Shown: positions 46,466 to 56,280, counted from the stretch's first letter. The stretch: 64,000 nucleotides of DNA from Lutibacter sp. (GCA_021647265.1 JAKIVA010000009.1:1-64000); one strand, 5' to 3'. The notes: generated from the sequence alone by a model not told the origin. Numbers and translations are program-made.

Positions 46466-47755
46466 TTGAATGGATTAAATACAAATAATGCACCAGATAG
46501 TAGTGTGGTTGTACCTCATTTTATTTTTGGAGCCATCAATTTTTTTGTGTTAGCTATTCTAATTATACTAGCAAATACAAGTTTATTGGAAGCTTATTTT
46601 AATAATAAAATAATTGCAATAACTCACATGGCTGTTTTAGGTTGGGCAACTATGATAGTTTTTGGTGCCTTGTATCAATTAATTCCAGTAGTTTTTGAAA
46701 CCTCGCTTTATAGTGAAAAATTAGCAAAATTCACTTTTTGGATATCGGCCGTTAGTATTCTTTTTTTAACCTATTCTTTTTGGATTGGAGCATTTGCTAC
46801 ACTGCTAATTTATGCCGCTTTGCTCATGTTTTTTTCACTGCTTTTATTTGTTATTAATATATTGCTTTCGTATAAAAAATCAGCAATAAAAAATACTTCA
46901 TCAAAATTTATAATTGCAGCCATTATGTGGTTAGCAGTTACTGAGTTGATAGGAACAATTATAGCTTTAAACTTTAAGTTTAGTTTTTTAACGGTAATTC
47001 ATTTACATTATTTAAAAATTCATGCAACAGTTGGGCTAATAGGCTGGTTTTTAATGTTAATTATTGGAGTTGGTTCCACCTTGTTGCCTATGTTTTTAAT
47101 TTCTCATAATTTGAAATATAAAAAACTAGATATTTCTTTTGTTACACTAAATATAGGATTGATAGGTTTAATTATAAATTGGTTTTTAGTTCAAAAATTA
47201 TTATTTACAGCCGTAAGTTGGATTTTAATAGTAGTAGGAATACTGCTGTTTGTTTCATTTATTTATGAATCATATAAAAAGAGAATTCGAAAAAAACTGG
47301 ATGTAGGTATGCAATATTCAATGTTGGCAATTGCTGCTATTATACTGCCAATACTAATTAGTTTAGTATTGCTAATTGGTTTTAATTTTGAATTTGAATT
47401 ATTGTCAAGAGTTGTTGTACTTTATGGGTTTTCAATAATATTTGGGTTTATTACTACGTTAATTTTAGGGCAAACCTATAAAACTTTACCATTTATAATT
47501 TGGTTAGAAAAGTATAAAAGTTTGGTAGGAAAAGTGAAAACACCACTACCTAGAGAGTTGTATTCAAAGCAAATAGCAACTACTCAATTTTATTTGTATT
47601 TATTTTTTTTAGTGTCAATACCAATTGGCTTTTTAATGAATAACAGTAGTATAATTAAAGTTGGAAGTTATTCCCTTTTAGCAGTATCAATTCTTTACAA
47701 TGTAAACGTTCTAAAAATAATTTTTCACAAAGTAAAAAACAATGAAAATGAGTAA
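46466..47755 (+). CDS. multi-spanning heme-copper-oxidase-subunit-I/NnrS-like membrane protein
   Basis: A 429-residue inner-membrane protein with about 12 helices. Histidines occur at regular helix positions (VVPHFIFG, ITHMAVLGWATM, VIHLHYLKIHATVGLIGW, FLISH), resembling CcoN/NorB/NnrS-type proteins that bind heme or copper; the full oxidase ligand set cannot be confirmed by eye. The start is a TTG at 46466: no in-frame ATG occurs before the first conserved histidine, and an in-frame stop lies just upstream. Its neighbours (DUF2249, DUF59) suggest nitric-oxide or low-oxygen physiology. Confidence 0.7.
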   Translation: MNGLNTNNAPDSSVVVPHFIFGAINFFVLAILIILANTSLLEAYFNNKIIAITHMAVLGWATMIVFGALYQLIPVVFETSLYSEKLAKFTFWISAVSILFLTYSFWIGAFATLLIYAALLMFFSLLLFVINILLSYKKSAIKNTSSKFIIAAIMWLAVTELIGTIIALNFKFSFLTVIHLHYLKIHATVGLIGWFLMLIIGVGSTLLPMFLISHNLKYKKLDISFVTLNIGLIGLIINWFLVQKLLFTAVSWILIVVGILLFVSFIYESYKKRIRKKLDVGMQYSMLAIAAIILPILISLVLLIGFNFEFELLSRVVVLYGFSIIFGFITTLILGQTYKTLPFIIWLEKYKSLVGKVKTPLPRELYSKQIATTQFYLYLFFLVSIPIGFLMNNSSIIKVGSYSLLAVSILYNVNVLKIIFHKVKNNENE

Positions 47756-48065
47756 ACAAGAAATAGCACAATTTGAGTTAGATACCATAGAATTACTTAA
47801 AAATGTGATGGATCCCGAAATTGAAATTAACATTGTTGATTTGGGATTAATTTATGAATTGTATTATGATGGAGATAAAAAAATTAATATTGTAATGACT
47901 TTCTCTACACCATCGTGTCCATTAGGAGATACAATTAAAACGAACATACAAGAAACTATTAGGCAAAAACACCCTGATTTCACTATAGATATTGATGTTG
48001 TTTTTCACCCGCAATGGAATACAGCTATGGTTAGTGAAGAAGGAAAAAGAGTATTAGGGTTATAA
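47742..48065 (+). CDS. DUF59 / MIP18-type metal-sulfur cluster assembly factor
   Basis: A 107-residue cytoplasmic protein. VMDPEIEINIVDLGLIYEL and MTFSTPSCPLGDTI, with the conserved cysteine, are the DUF59 (SufT/PaaD-like) signatures; the family helps mature iron-sulfur proteins. VVFHPQWNTAMVSEEGKRVLG at the end is typical of the PaaD-like branch. The start at 47742 overlaps the preceding gene by 14 bases; ATG 47748 is an alternative. It is probably translated from the same message as the two genes before it. Confidence 0.85.
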   Translation: MKMSKQEIAQFELDTIELLKNVMDPEIEINIVDLGLIYELYYDGDKKINIVMTFSTPSCPLGDTIKTNIQETIRQKHPDFTIDIDVVFHPQWNTAMVSEEGKRVLGL

Positions 48066-48085
48066 TTAATAATTTGAATGTAAAT

Positions 48086-49585
48086 TTAATTTTTTCTCCA
48101 AAAGAATGGTGTTAATAAAATTAATACGGTAAATAATTCTAATCTACCAATTAACATTAAAAAGGAGCAAATCCATTTTGCTCCAACAGATAAATGAGCA
48201 AAATTATCTACAGGACTAACAGAACCTATTGCTGGACCAATATTCCCTAACGAAGAGGCTGCAGCACCAAAAGCAGACTCAAAATCTAATCCGAAGAACG
48301 TTAGTAAGATAGAACTTGTAATAAAAATACCCATATACAATACAAAAAAGGCTAGAATATTATAAATAATATTTTTTGGAACTCCAGTTCCATCATAACG
48401 AACCGGGATAATAGCATTTGGATGTAATAATTTCTTAAATTCAAACAAGCTATTTTTTATCATAATAATATGGCGAACAATTTTAACACCACCACTAGTT
48501 GAACCAGCAGAACCACCAATAAAAAAGAGAGAGAACATAAGCATGGTCGCAAAAGAATTCCACATTGTGAAATCTGCAGAAACAAAACCGGTTGTTGTTA
48601 AAATGGAGGTAACCTGAAAAGCAGCATGTCTAAAAGCACTTTCAGTTTCTCCCCAAGGTTTAGGATGGTTAATAGTGCTTACCAAATTAGAATCTTGAAA
48701 ATTTACAATTACAACGGTAATTAAAATGGTTAGGGTAAGTACGCCAAAAAAGTAATATTTAAATTCTTCACTTTGAAAAACTTTACGAATCTTTCCTTTT
48801 AAAGCAAAATAGGTAAGTACAAAGTTAGCACCAGCAATAAACATAAAAACAGTTATAATGTATTGAATTATAGGTGTTCCATTCCAATGTGCAATACTGG
48901 CATTTTTTGTTGAAAACCCGCCAGTACTTAAAGTTGCCATCGCATGATTTATGGCATCAAACCATGTCATTCCAGCAATTTTTAATAGAAAAAATTCAGT
49001 AAATGTTAGTAAAAAATAGATTAACCAAAGTCGTTTTGCCGTTTCTGTTATCCTCGGGTGCATTTTATCAGCAGAAGGCCCAGGAGCTTCAGCCATGAAT
49101 AATTGCATTCCACCAATCCCTAGCAAAGGTAAAATAGCAACAGTTAAGACAATAATACCCATTCCACCAATCCAATGGGTTGCACTACGCCAAAATAAAA
49201 TTCCTTTTGGCATAGACTCTATATTGGTTAAAATTGAAGATCCTGTTGTTGAATAGCCTGAAATTGTTTCAAAAATAGCATTGGTAAAATTTGGTATGGT
49301 TCCAGAAAACAAATAGGGTAATGTTCCTGTAAAGGTAAGCATCAACCAACCCAATGTAACAATAAGATATCCTTCTTTTTTTTGTAAATTTTTAGGAGCA
49401 TTCCTGTTAAAAAACCATAATAAAAACCCTACTAAAATGGTTGTTAAACCAGCCAGTAAAATTCCTTTTTGTGCTGGTTCATTATGATACATACTAAACG
49501 GAACAGCAATTAACATGAAAAAACCATTGAGCATAGAAGTCAACCCCAAAAAGCTGATAATAATTTTTATATTAATGTTTTTCAT
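48086..49585 (-). CDS. trkH: TrkH family potassium uptake protein
   Basis: A 499-residue inner-membrane potassium channel subunit with four repeated M1-P-M2 units. The selectivity-filter-like turns are visible as ISGYSTTGSSIL, MATLSTGGFSTKN, TSILTTTGFVSAD and ASSLGNIGPAIG. FFIGGSAGSTSGGVKIVR is a conserved intramembrane loop. It acts with the cytoplasmic regulator TrkA, encoded immediately upstream with a 3-base gap, to import potassium driven by the membrane potential. Confidence 0.93.
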   Translation of the reverse strand: MKNINIKIIISFLGLTSMLNGFFMLIAVPFSMYHNEPAQKGILLAGLTTILVGFLLWFFNRNAPKNLQKKEGYLIVTLGWLMLTFTGTLPYLFSGTIPNFTNAIFETISGYSTTGSSILTNIESMPKGILFWRSATHWIGGMGIIVLTVAILPLLGIGGMQLFMAEAPGPSADKMHPRITETAKRLWLIYFLLTFTEFFLLKIAGMTWFDAINHAMATLSTGGFSTKNASIAHWNGTPIIQYIITVFMFIAGANFVLTYFALKGKIRKVFQSEEFKYYFFGVLTLTILITVVIVNFQDSNLVSTINHPKPWGETESAFRHAAFQVTSILTTTGFVSADFTMWNSFATMLMFSLFFIGGSAGSTSGGVKIVRHIIMIKNSLFEFKKLLHPNAIIPVRYDGTGVPKNIIYNILAFFVLYMGIFITSSILLTFFGLDFESAFGAAASSLGNIGPAIGSVSPVDNFAHLSVGAKWICSFLMLIGRLELFTVLILLTPFFWRKN

Positions 49586-49588
49586 GAA

Positions 49589-50935
49589 TTAATTAAATAA
49601 TTTCTCAACATTATAGATAGCTTCAGGTAAACAAAAAACAACAGCCTTATCCCCAACTAAAATTTGAAAATCACCAAAGGTCATTAAAGCAATTCCATCT
49701 CTAATTACACCTGCAAAAACAGCTTTTTTGGTTAATTTAATGTCTTTTATTAAATTTTTTGTAACAGCAGAATCTTTTTTTACATTGAATTCGAGTACTT
49801 CAGCATCAATGTTGTGTAAGTTGGCTAATTTCAATACGTCACCTTTACGAACATGTTTAAAAATGGCGCTAGCTGCTAATAGTTTTTTATTGATTAAAGT
49901 ATCAATCCCAATGGTTTGAGAAATATTGATATAATCCATATTTTCTACCAATGCAATTGTTTTTTTTACTCCTTTCGACTTGGCAACCAAACAGGTCATA
50001 ATATTAGTTTCAGAATTTCCAGTTACTGCAATAAATGCATCCATTTCACTAATATTTTCTTCTTCTAAAAGCTCAACATTTCTACCATCACCTTTAATAA
50101 TTAATGCATTTGGCAATTTTTCTGCAATCTCTTTTGCTCTTTCTTTATTTATCTCAATTAGTTTGGTATTGAAATTTCCATCACATAAATTTCTTGCTGC
50201 TTTTACACCAATTTTACTACCACCTAATATCATTACATCTTTAACGCCATAAGGTGTTTTCCCCATAAGTTTATATAATTTTTTTATACTGTTTTCTGGT
50301 ATAGAAAAATAAACTTGGTCAAAAGCATTGTACTTGGTGTTACCTCTTGGAATAATGGTTTCATTACCATTTTCGGGTTTTATGGCAATGGTAATAAATT
50401 CAACATCAGAAAATTTATGGCGAGCTTCTTCAACTGTTAAACCTATAAGTGGAGAATTGTATTCTAAAGTACTTCCTAAAATATTAAGAGTCCCATCTTC
50501 AAATTCAATGGTATCGTTAAAAGCCGATTGGTGTAATAACATTTTAATCTCTTCTGCAGCTAATTGACCTGGAGATATCATAAAGTCAACACCTAATTCG
50601 GTAAAATCAATTTCATTGTTTTGGGTAAACTCATGACTACTTATTCTGGCAATAGTTTTTGTAGCGCCTAATTTTTTTGCAATTACAGATAGTGTAAAAT
50701 TAGTATTTTGAGATTCAGTAACTGCTAAAAATATGTCAGCCTTATCAATACCAATTTCTTTTAACAGTTTAACCGACGTCGCATCACCTTTTTTTGTAAT
50801 AACATCAATATGGCTACTAGCATACTCAAGTTTTTCAGCATCCATATCAATTAAATAAATGTCTTGTGATTCAAAAGAAAGCAGCTTTGCTAAGTGAAAA
50901 CCAACATCTCCTGCACCAACAATAATAATTTTCAT
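49589..50935 (-). CDS. trkA: Trk system potassium uptake protein TrkA
   Basis: The frame is open upstream to 51190, but the true start is the ATG at 50935: MKIIIVGAGDVGFHLAKLL is the first RCK/TrkA-N nucleotide-binding fold and the extra upstream residues are antisense to radC. The 448-residue product has two TrkA-N (the second at VMILGGSKIGVKAARNL) and two TrkA-C domains, the normal bacterial TrkA plan. It gates TrkH in response to NAD(H) or ATP. trkH follows after 3 bases. radC is divergent with a 55-base spacer. Confidence 0.92.
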   Translation of the reverse strand: MKIIIVGAGDVGFHLAKLLSFESQDIYLIDMDAEKLEYASSHIDVITKKGDATSVKLLKEIGIDKADIFLAVTESQNTNFTLSVIAKKLGATKTIARISSHEFTQNNEIDFTELGVDFMISPGQLAAEEIKMLLHQSAFNDTIEFEDGTLNILGSTLEYNSPLIGLTVEEARHKFSDVEFITIAIKPENGNETIIPRGNTKYNAFDQVYFSIPENSIKKLYKLMGKTPYGVKDVMILGGSKIGVKAARNLCDGNFNTKLIEINKERAKEIAEKLPNALIIKGDGRNVELLEEENISEMDAFIAVTGNSETNIMTCLVAKSKGVKKTIALVENMDYINISQTIGIDTLINKKLLAASAIFKHVRKGDVLKLANLHNIDAEVLEFNVKKDSAVTKNLIKDIKLTKKAVFAGVIRDGIALMTFGDFQILVGDKAVVFCLPEAIYNVEKLFN

Positions 50936-50990
50936 GAGTAAAAATATTTGGGCTAAGATATTACACTTATCTTTGAAAAAAAAATTGTTT

Positions 50991-51689
50991 ATGGAATATG
51001 AAAATAAACCACTGTCTATTAAGTCCTGGGCAGAAGAAGATAGACCAAGAGAAAAATTGCTTTTAAAAGGAAAATATGCATTATCTGATGCTGAATTGAT
51101 AGCTATTTTAATTGGTTCTGGTAATAAAAATGAAAGTGCCGTTGCTTTATCAAAAAGAATTTTAGCTGCTATTGACAATAATTTAAACAAGCTAGGGAAA
51201 TTGTTAGTCTCTGATTTAACAAAGTTTAAGGGAATTGGGGAGGCAAAAGCAATTTCAATAATAACAGCTTTAGAAATAGGGAGAAGAAGACGATTAGAAG
51301 AAGCTTTAGAAGTTCAAAAAATTACAAATAGTAAGGCTGTTTTTAATATAATGCAACCGTTAATAGGTGAATTACAGCATGAAGAATTTTGGGTGTTATA
51401 TTTAAATAATTCGAATAAAGTATTGTATAAAAACCTATTGAGTAAAGGAGGGCTCACAGGAACTTTAGTTGATATTAGATTGGTGTTTAAAAAAGCCATA
51501 GCATTGTATGCAACAGCACTTATACTATGTCATAATCATCCATCAGGAAAATTAGAGGCAAGTAGTGCAGATAAATCAATTACAAAAAAAATAAAGCAAG
51601 CAGGAGAAACCTTAGATATAAAAGTGTTAGATCATTTAATTATTACGGAAAATGCGTATTTTAGCTTTGCTGATGAAAATATATTATAA
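50991..51689 (+). CDS. radC: RadC family (JAB/MPN) protein
   Basis: The frame opens at an ATG at 50934, but the ATG at 50991 gives the standard start MEYENKPLSIKSWAEEDRP, about 232 residues. The N-terminal helix-hairpin-helix part is seen in FKGIGEAKAISIITALEIG. The C-terminal JAB domain carries the metal motif HNHPSGKLEASSAD (HxHPSGxxxPSxxD form) and LDHLIIT. Despite its name, a repair role is doubtful; the family is metalloprotease- or nuclease-like. It is divergent from trkA. Confidence 0.9.
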   Translation: MEYENKPLSIKSWAEEDRPREKLLLKGKYALSDAELIAILIGSGNKNESAVALSKRILAAIDNNLNKLGKLLVSDLTKFKGIGEAKAISIITALEIGRRRRLEEALEVQKITNSKAVFNIMQPLIGELQHEEFWVLYLNNSNKVLYKNLLSKGGLTGTLVDIRLVFKKAIALYATALILCHNHPSGKLEASSADKSITKKIKQAGETLDIKVLDHLIITENAYFSFADENIL

Positions 51690-51755
51690 TTCAGGAATTA
51701 TGAATTACGGTTCACGAATTGATATCTAACTCAAAAAAACAATATTTAACAGCAC

Positions 51756-53051
51756 ATGTTATTAGTTTATACACATAAAATTACACCACGCCTTAACTAT
51801 ATATTTAAACATTATTTTGTTCGAATATTACAAATACCCGTTATTTTCACTACAAAAGTTGACGAGTTTGTGGCTCATAGTGGTCCAAAAATCACCTATT
51901 CAAAAACACCACTCGGTTCAGAGTTTTTTATTAGAAGTCATGACCTTTTATTTGAGCAAGGAATTAATGATATTGATATAACAATTTCAAAATGGGATGA
52001 AGTTTCATGTTTTTTTGCAGCAGGAGAAACTTCGAGCATACCATTTGACATTTTTGCAGCAGGGTTTTATTTAATTAGTAGGTATGAAGAATATTTACCT
52101 CATGTGCAAGACAATCATGAACGATTTCCTGCTGAAGAAAGTTTGGCTGTAAAAAATGGATTTATAGAGCAACCAGTGATTGATATTTGGGCGTATAAAT
52201 TTTTAGAGCAATTAAAAATAAAGTTTCCAAACTATAATTATAAAGGCAGAGAATATAAGTTGATTTCAACAATTGATGTAGACAATGCCTTTGCCTACAA
52301 ACATAAGGGTGTTGTAAGAACGTTTGGAGGTTTTTTTAACGATATTTTTCACTTAAGATTATTTAATTTTTGGTATAGATTGTTGTCAATTTTAAACTTC
52401 AAGCCAGACCCTTTTAATACATTTGATGAATTGTTAGAAATTAAAAAGGAATACAATGTTACTACCTTGTTTTTCTTTTTAATTGGAGATTACACTACGT
52501 TTGATAAAAATATTTCATCTTCAAACAACAAATTTAAATCGTTGATAAAGTCGGTAGCAGATTACGCTAAAATAGGTTTACACCCTTCATATTTTACTGT
52601 TAAAAATGCCGAGAAACTTAAAAAAGAAAAATTACGATTAGAAAATATTATCAATACTCCAATTACATTTTCACGTCAGCATTATTTGAGGTTGAGTATT
52701 CCCGAAACGTATCAAAATTTAATTGATTTAGATATAAATGAAGATTACACAATGGGATATGCGAAGCTTGTTGGATTTAGAGCTAGTACCTGTACACCTT
52801 TTTATTTTTACGATTTAGATTTTGAAATACAAACACCTTTAAAAATCTACCCTTTTGCCATTATGGATGTAACTCTTAAAGAGTATATGAAACTCTCAAA
52901 TGAAGAAAGTTTTAATAAAATTATCAAACTAAAAGAAGAAGTAAAAAATGTAAACGGAACTTTTATTACCCTATTTCATAATGAAACTTTAAGTGAAAAT
53001 GAGTATTGGAAAGGTTGGAAAACGATTTATAAAAAAGTTGTTATTGATTGA
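51756..53051 (+). CDS. polysaccharide deacetylase-like protein with DUF7033-type N-terminus (paralogue)
   Basis: A 431-residue paralogue of the 7063-8370 product. It shares SRYEEYLP, the metal pair D174-V-D176 in STIDVDNAFAYK (same residue numbers), IGLHPSY, SRQHYLRLSIPETYQ, TMGYAKLVGFRAS and a closing FHNETLSE. It likely removes acetyl groups from an envelope glycan. The next gene (acetyltransferase-like) begins 3 bases after its stop, so a deacetylate-then-acylate pair on the same glycan is conceivable (inference). No signal peptide is present. Confidence 0.8.
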   Translation: MLLVYTHKITPRLNYIFKHYFVRILQIPVIFTTKVDEFVAHSGPKITYSKTPLGSEFFIRSHDLLFEQGINDIDITISKWDEVSCFFAAGETSSIPFDIFAAGFYLISRYEEYLPHVQDNHERFPAEESLAVKNGFIEQPVIDIWAYKFLEQLKIKFPNYNYKGREYKLISTIDVDNAFAYKHKGVVRTFGGFFNDIFHLRLFNFWYRLLSILNFKPDPFNTFDELLEIKKEYNVTTLFFFLIGDYTTFDKNISSSNNKFKSLIKSVADYAKIGLHPSYFTVKNAEKLKKEKLRLENIINTPITFSRQHYLRLSIPETYQNLIDLDINEDYTMGYAKLVGFRASTCTPFYFYDLDFEIQTPLKIYPFAIMDVTLKEYMKLSNEESFNKIIKLKEEVKNVNGTFITLFHNETLSENEYWKGWKTIYKKVVID

Positions 53052-53054
53052 TAG

Positions 53055-53924
53055 ATGATTCACTATTATAAGAGAAATCAAATAGCTATAACAAAATACG
53101 ATACGTGTATAAAAAAATCAATAAATGCTCGTATTTATGCTTACAGCTGGTATTTAGATATTGTTGCAGACAATTGGGACGTATTGGTTTTGAATGATTA
53201 TGAAGCTGTGATGCCATTACCTTGGAGAAGCAAATATTTTATGAAATATGTATATCCACCAGCTTGGACGCAACAGTTAGGTATATTTTCAGAAAAAGAA
53301 ATTTCCAAAAAGTTAATTTTAGAATTTATAAAAATAATTCCAAGAAAATTTAAAAAAATTACTATCCAGTTTAATTCAGGAAATGATTTAAGTCTTTTTA
53401 AAACTCAAAAAAGAGTTAATTATATTTTGTCGTTAAATAAAAGTTATGAGGAGATTTATAAAGGGTTTACTAAAAATAGAAAACGAGATTTAAGTAAGGC
53501 TAAAAGAGAAGGGTTAATGGTAAAAAAGAATATTTCACCTAAAGATTTTTTACAGTTTTATTTACATTCTAAAAAGAATTTGAAATTACATTCAAATCAA
53601 ATTTCAACTTTAAAAAAATTACTTTCTATTGAAAATACTACTGTTAATATTTGGGGAATTAAGAAAGAAAGTCAATTAATTGCCTGTTTAATTTGGATAA
53701 AAGAAGACAAACGAATTACTTATTTATTACCGGTTGCAAATAATGAAGCTAAAAATACAGGTTTAGCAACATTACTGGTGAATACATTAATTAAGCAATT
53801 TTCAACTAGTAATTTTCAATTAGATTTTGAAGGTTCTATGATTGAAGGCGTAGCAAATTTTTATAAAGGATTTGGGGCTAAAAAAGAGATGTATTATAAT
53901 TTTTTGAAGTATAATTTTTTATAA
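53055..53924 (+). CDS. GNAT/FemAB-like acyltransferase
   Basis: A 289-residue soluble protein. YSWYLDIVADNWDVLVLNDYEAVMPLPWR at the start and FTKNRKRDLSKAKREG in the middle are FemAB/peptidoglycan-bridge-like GNAT features. A C-terminal acetyl-CoA or aminoacyl-tRNA fold contains GLATLLVNTLIKQF and DFEGSMIEGVANFYKGFGA. It follows the deacetylase-like gene by 3 bases and shares 31 bases of its 3' end with the convergent flippase gene. Its substrate is unknown; a surface amino-sugar is plausible. Confidence 0.75.
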   Translation: MIHYYKRNQIAITKYDTCIKKSINARIYAYSWYLDIVADNWDVLVLNDYEAVMPLPWRSKYFMKYVYPPAWTQQLGIFSEKEISKKLILEFIKIIPRKFKKITIQFNSGNDLSLFKTQKRVNYILSLNKSYEEIYKGFTKNRKRDLSKAKREGLMVKKNISPKDFLQFYLHSKKNLKLHSNQISTLKKLLSIENTTVNIWGIKKESQLIACLIWIKEDKRITYLLPVANNEAKNTGLATLLVNTLIKQFSTSNFQLDFEGSMIEGVANFYKGFGAKKEMYYNFLKYNFL

Positions 53925-55159
53925 AAATACAAGAACAATAAAAAAGATATAAAACCTGTAAACCACATAATTATTGCAGAGGTAGTTGCAGCACCTAAAA
54001 TTCCATATTTTGGGATAAAATAATAATTTAAAACAATATTTAAAGCTAAAGCCATTGTAGTAATTGAAAAATTGATATGTGCTTTTCCTATTGAAGATAA
54101 TAAATTACCAAAAAGTCCTCGTAATATTAAAATTCCTGACACACCAACGGTTAAAACCATTAAAGAAGAAAAATAAGAAATATAACTTTTTTCAAAATAT
54201 GATAGGATAAATTCACCAAAAAAGTAAACTACCATAATGCAGGCAAAACTAATTAAACTAAATAATTTTATATAGTTTATGATATAACTTTTAATATAAA
54301 TTGAATCTTTAATTTTTTCAGTAAAATTTACAAAATCTGTGGTAATAACCACATTAGATAAAAAAAGCAAACTGTAAGGCACCAATGAAACATATTTAAA
54401 TGCAGTAACTAGTTCCATATCTTTTAAAATAAATCCTACTAAAATAATATCAATGGAAATTAGTAATTGAGTAGTTACATTAGATAAACTTGCAAAAAAA
54501 CCATATCTAAAGAATTTATAATTTATAAATGTTAATTTTTTAGGTTTTTCCCAAGAAATATTAAGTTTTGAAATACATATTAATGAGGAAATAAAAGGAG
54601 TTATAATTAAGGCAATGGCATAGCCCAATTCTTTAAAATTATAACTTAAAGTAAAGACAAAAAACACCAATAAAATATTATAAAAAAGTTCAGCTATTGA
54701 AAAAAGCTTATTATTTTTTTGAAGTCTAAATTGAATCTTTACAATTTCAAATACAAAGCTTGATGTTATCATTAAAGATAAAAGGATTAAATAAAAATGA
54801 GTTTTATTTAATTTAAAATTTAAGATAAAGACAGTAATTATAATTATTACTGTTATAATTAAGCTAATTAGTATTCCTTTTTTTAAGATATAATTAAAAA
54901 GAATATCTTTTTCCTTATTAGATTTTAATTGAGAGCCGTATCGTAGTAACCCTTGATTTAACCCTAAACTTCCTATTGGAATTATAAATAGAATTACTTG
55001 AAATGCATATATTACAATCCCTAATTCTTTATTTGGTATTAATTGAAGTGCAATCCAAGAGGCAAAAAAGGAAAGTAGGCGAGAAGCAATAGTTGTAGTA
55101 AACACATAACTGCCTGATCGATGAATGAAATTTAATATGAATTGCCAAATTCCTTTCAA
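53894..55159 (-). CDS. polysaccharide flippase (Wzx/MVF-like)
   Basis: A 421-residue inner-membrane protein with about 12 hydrophobic helices. It begins with FTTTIASRLLSFFASWIALQLIPNKELGIVIYA, the typical O-antigen-flippase start, and shows later GSLGLNQGLLRYGSQ and SNVTTQLLISIDIILVGF. Wzx-type proteins move lipid-linked oligosaccharides across the inner membrane. It overlaps the GT4 gene upstream by 4 bases and its 3' end overlaps the convergent acyltransferase gene by 31 bases. Confidence 0.85.
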   Translation of the reverse strand: MKGIWQFILNFIHRSGSYVFTTTIASRLLSFFASWIALQLIPNKELGIVIYAFQVILFIIPIGSLGLNQGLLRYGSQLKSNKEKDILFNYILKKGILISLIITVIIIITVFILNFKLNKTHFYLILLSLMITSSFVFEIVKIQFRLQKNNKLFSIAELFYNILLVFFVFTLSYNFKELGYAIALIITPFISSLICISKLNISWEKPKKLTFINYKFFRYGFFASLSNVTTQLLISIDIILVGFILKDMELVTAFKYVSLVPYSLLFLSNVVITTDFVNFTEKIKDSIYIKSYIINYIKLFSLISFACIMVVYFFGEFILSYFEKSYISYFSSLMVLTVGVSGILILRGLFGNLLSSIGKAHINFSITTMALALNIVLNYYFIPKYGILGAATTSAIIMWFTGFISFLLFLYFYKKLYFKKL

Positions 55160-56280
55160 GTAGTTAATATTTTAAAATAAAGTTTAGAAAAATGATCGCT
55201 AATTATGTTGATGCCAAAATTATTTTCAGCGTAATTATACATTAGTTTTTTATTATATTTTAGCTCATTATTATAGATCTTTAGAATCGATTTTTCTAAA
55301 GCTTCTTCATCTTTAGGTTCAATTAAATACCCAAAATTTGGAGGGAAATATTCGCTAATACCTCCAACATTTGTTGAAATAACAGGTACTCCACAAGCAA
55401 ATGATTCTAATATAACGCAAGGTAAATTTTCATAATTACTAAATAAAATAAATACTTTTGATTGTTTTAGATAATTTGCAACTTCCAAATTTGGAATCTG
55501 ATTAATTACATTAATATTTTCAATTTTTAAATTCTTAATTCTATTTATGAATTTATTTGAATTACCCCCAATTAGGTTAAATATAAGTTTTGGAATTTTT
55601 GTTTGAATCTTTGATATAGTATTAAGAATTCCATCAATATTTTTTATTGAATTATCCATTCCAGAAATATGAGTGATAATAAATTCATCAGAATTAATTT
55701 CTAAAGGATTAAATTGAGAGGTGTCCACAACATTTGGTACAGGAACATAGTTCCCTTTTAATCCAAAAGATAACATTTCGTTTTTCAAATTAGCACTCAC
55801 AGGGCATATAAATGATGCATTTTTTAAAATAATTTTGGTAATTATTTTTTGTGTAATACCTATTGATTTGTTATTAGGATATAAATATCCAGACCAATGC
55901 TCTGAAACTAAATAACTTTTTTTGTGAAACCATTTTAAATATAACGCTATCAATCCAATTGGAAAAGTAATATTAACATGAACGACATCAATAGGTTCAA
56001 TTTTTTTAATGATAGATAAATAGGCTTTAAAAAAACGGATTAACTTTTGTATTTTATTTTTAGTTTTAGGTATGTAAATTATAGTTGTTTCTACATTATT
56101 TATTTTTTCATTAAATTTTTTAGAGGAATTTAAATTACTAGCTGTTACTACATGAATTACAGTTACTTTATGTTTTGTAGCAACAGCTTCTGCATGCCGT
56201 TGCACAAAATCACCATTAGTAGGAAATACGCTTGAAGGATACCAACTACTTATAAAAAGGATATGTAATTTTTTATTCAT
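55156..56280 (-). CDS. glycosyltransferase family 4
   Basis: A 374-residue GT-B enzyme. The N-terminal ISSWYPSSVFPTNGDFVQRHAEA is the classical GT4 acceptor-side start. The donor side has ITHISGMDNSIKNIDGIL and the VFILFSNYENLPCVILESFACGVPVISTNVGGI block, with the E-x7-E motif at ENLPCVILE. It belongs with the flippase immediately downstream (4-base overlap), so it probably builds the lipid-linked glycan that is flipped. The sugar is unknown. Confidence 0.88.
   Translation of the reverse strand: MNKKLHILFISSWYPSSVFPTNGDFVQRHAEAVATKHKVTVIHVVTASNLNSSKKFNEKINNVETTIIYIPKTKNKIQKLIRFFKAYLSIIKKIEPIDVVHVNITFPIGLIALYLKWFHKKSYLVSEHWSGYLYPNNKSIGITQKIITKIILKNASFICPVSANLKNEMLSFGLKGNYVPVPNVVDTSQFNPLEINSDEFIITHISGMDNSIKNIDGILNTISKIQTKIPKLIFNLIGGNSNKFINRIKNLKIENINVINQIPNLEVANYLKQSKVFILFSNYENLPCVILESFACGVPVISTNVGGISEYFPPNFGYLIEPKDEEALEKSILKIYNNELKYNKKLMYNYAENNFGINIISDHFSKLYFKILTT

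Noticed and set aside
50936..51190. 255-base N-terminal extension of trkA
   Set aside because: It is antisense to radC, lacks TrkA similarity, and MKIIIVGAGDVG at 50935 is the standard start.
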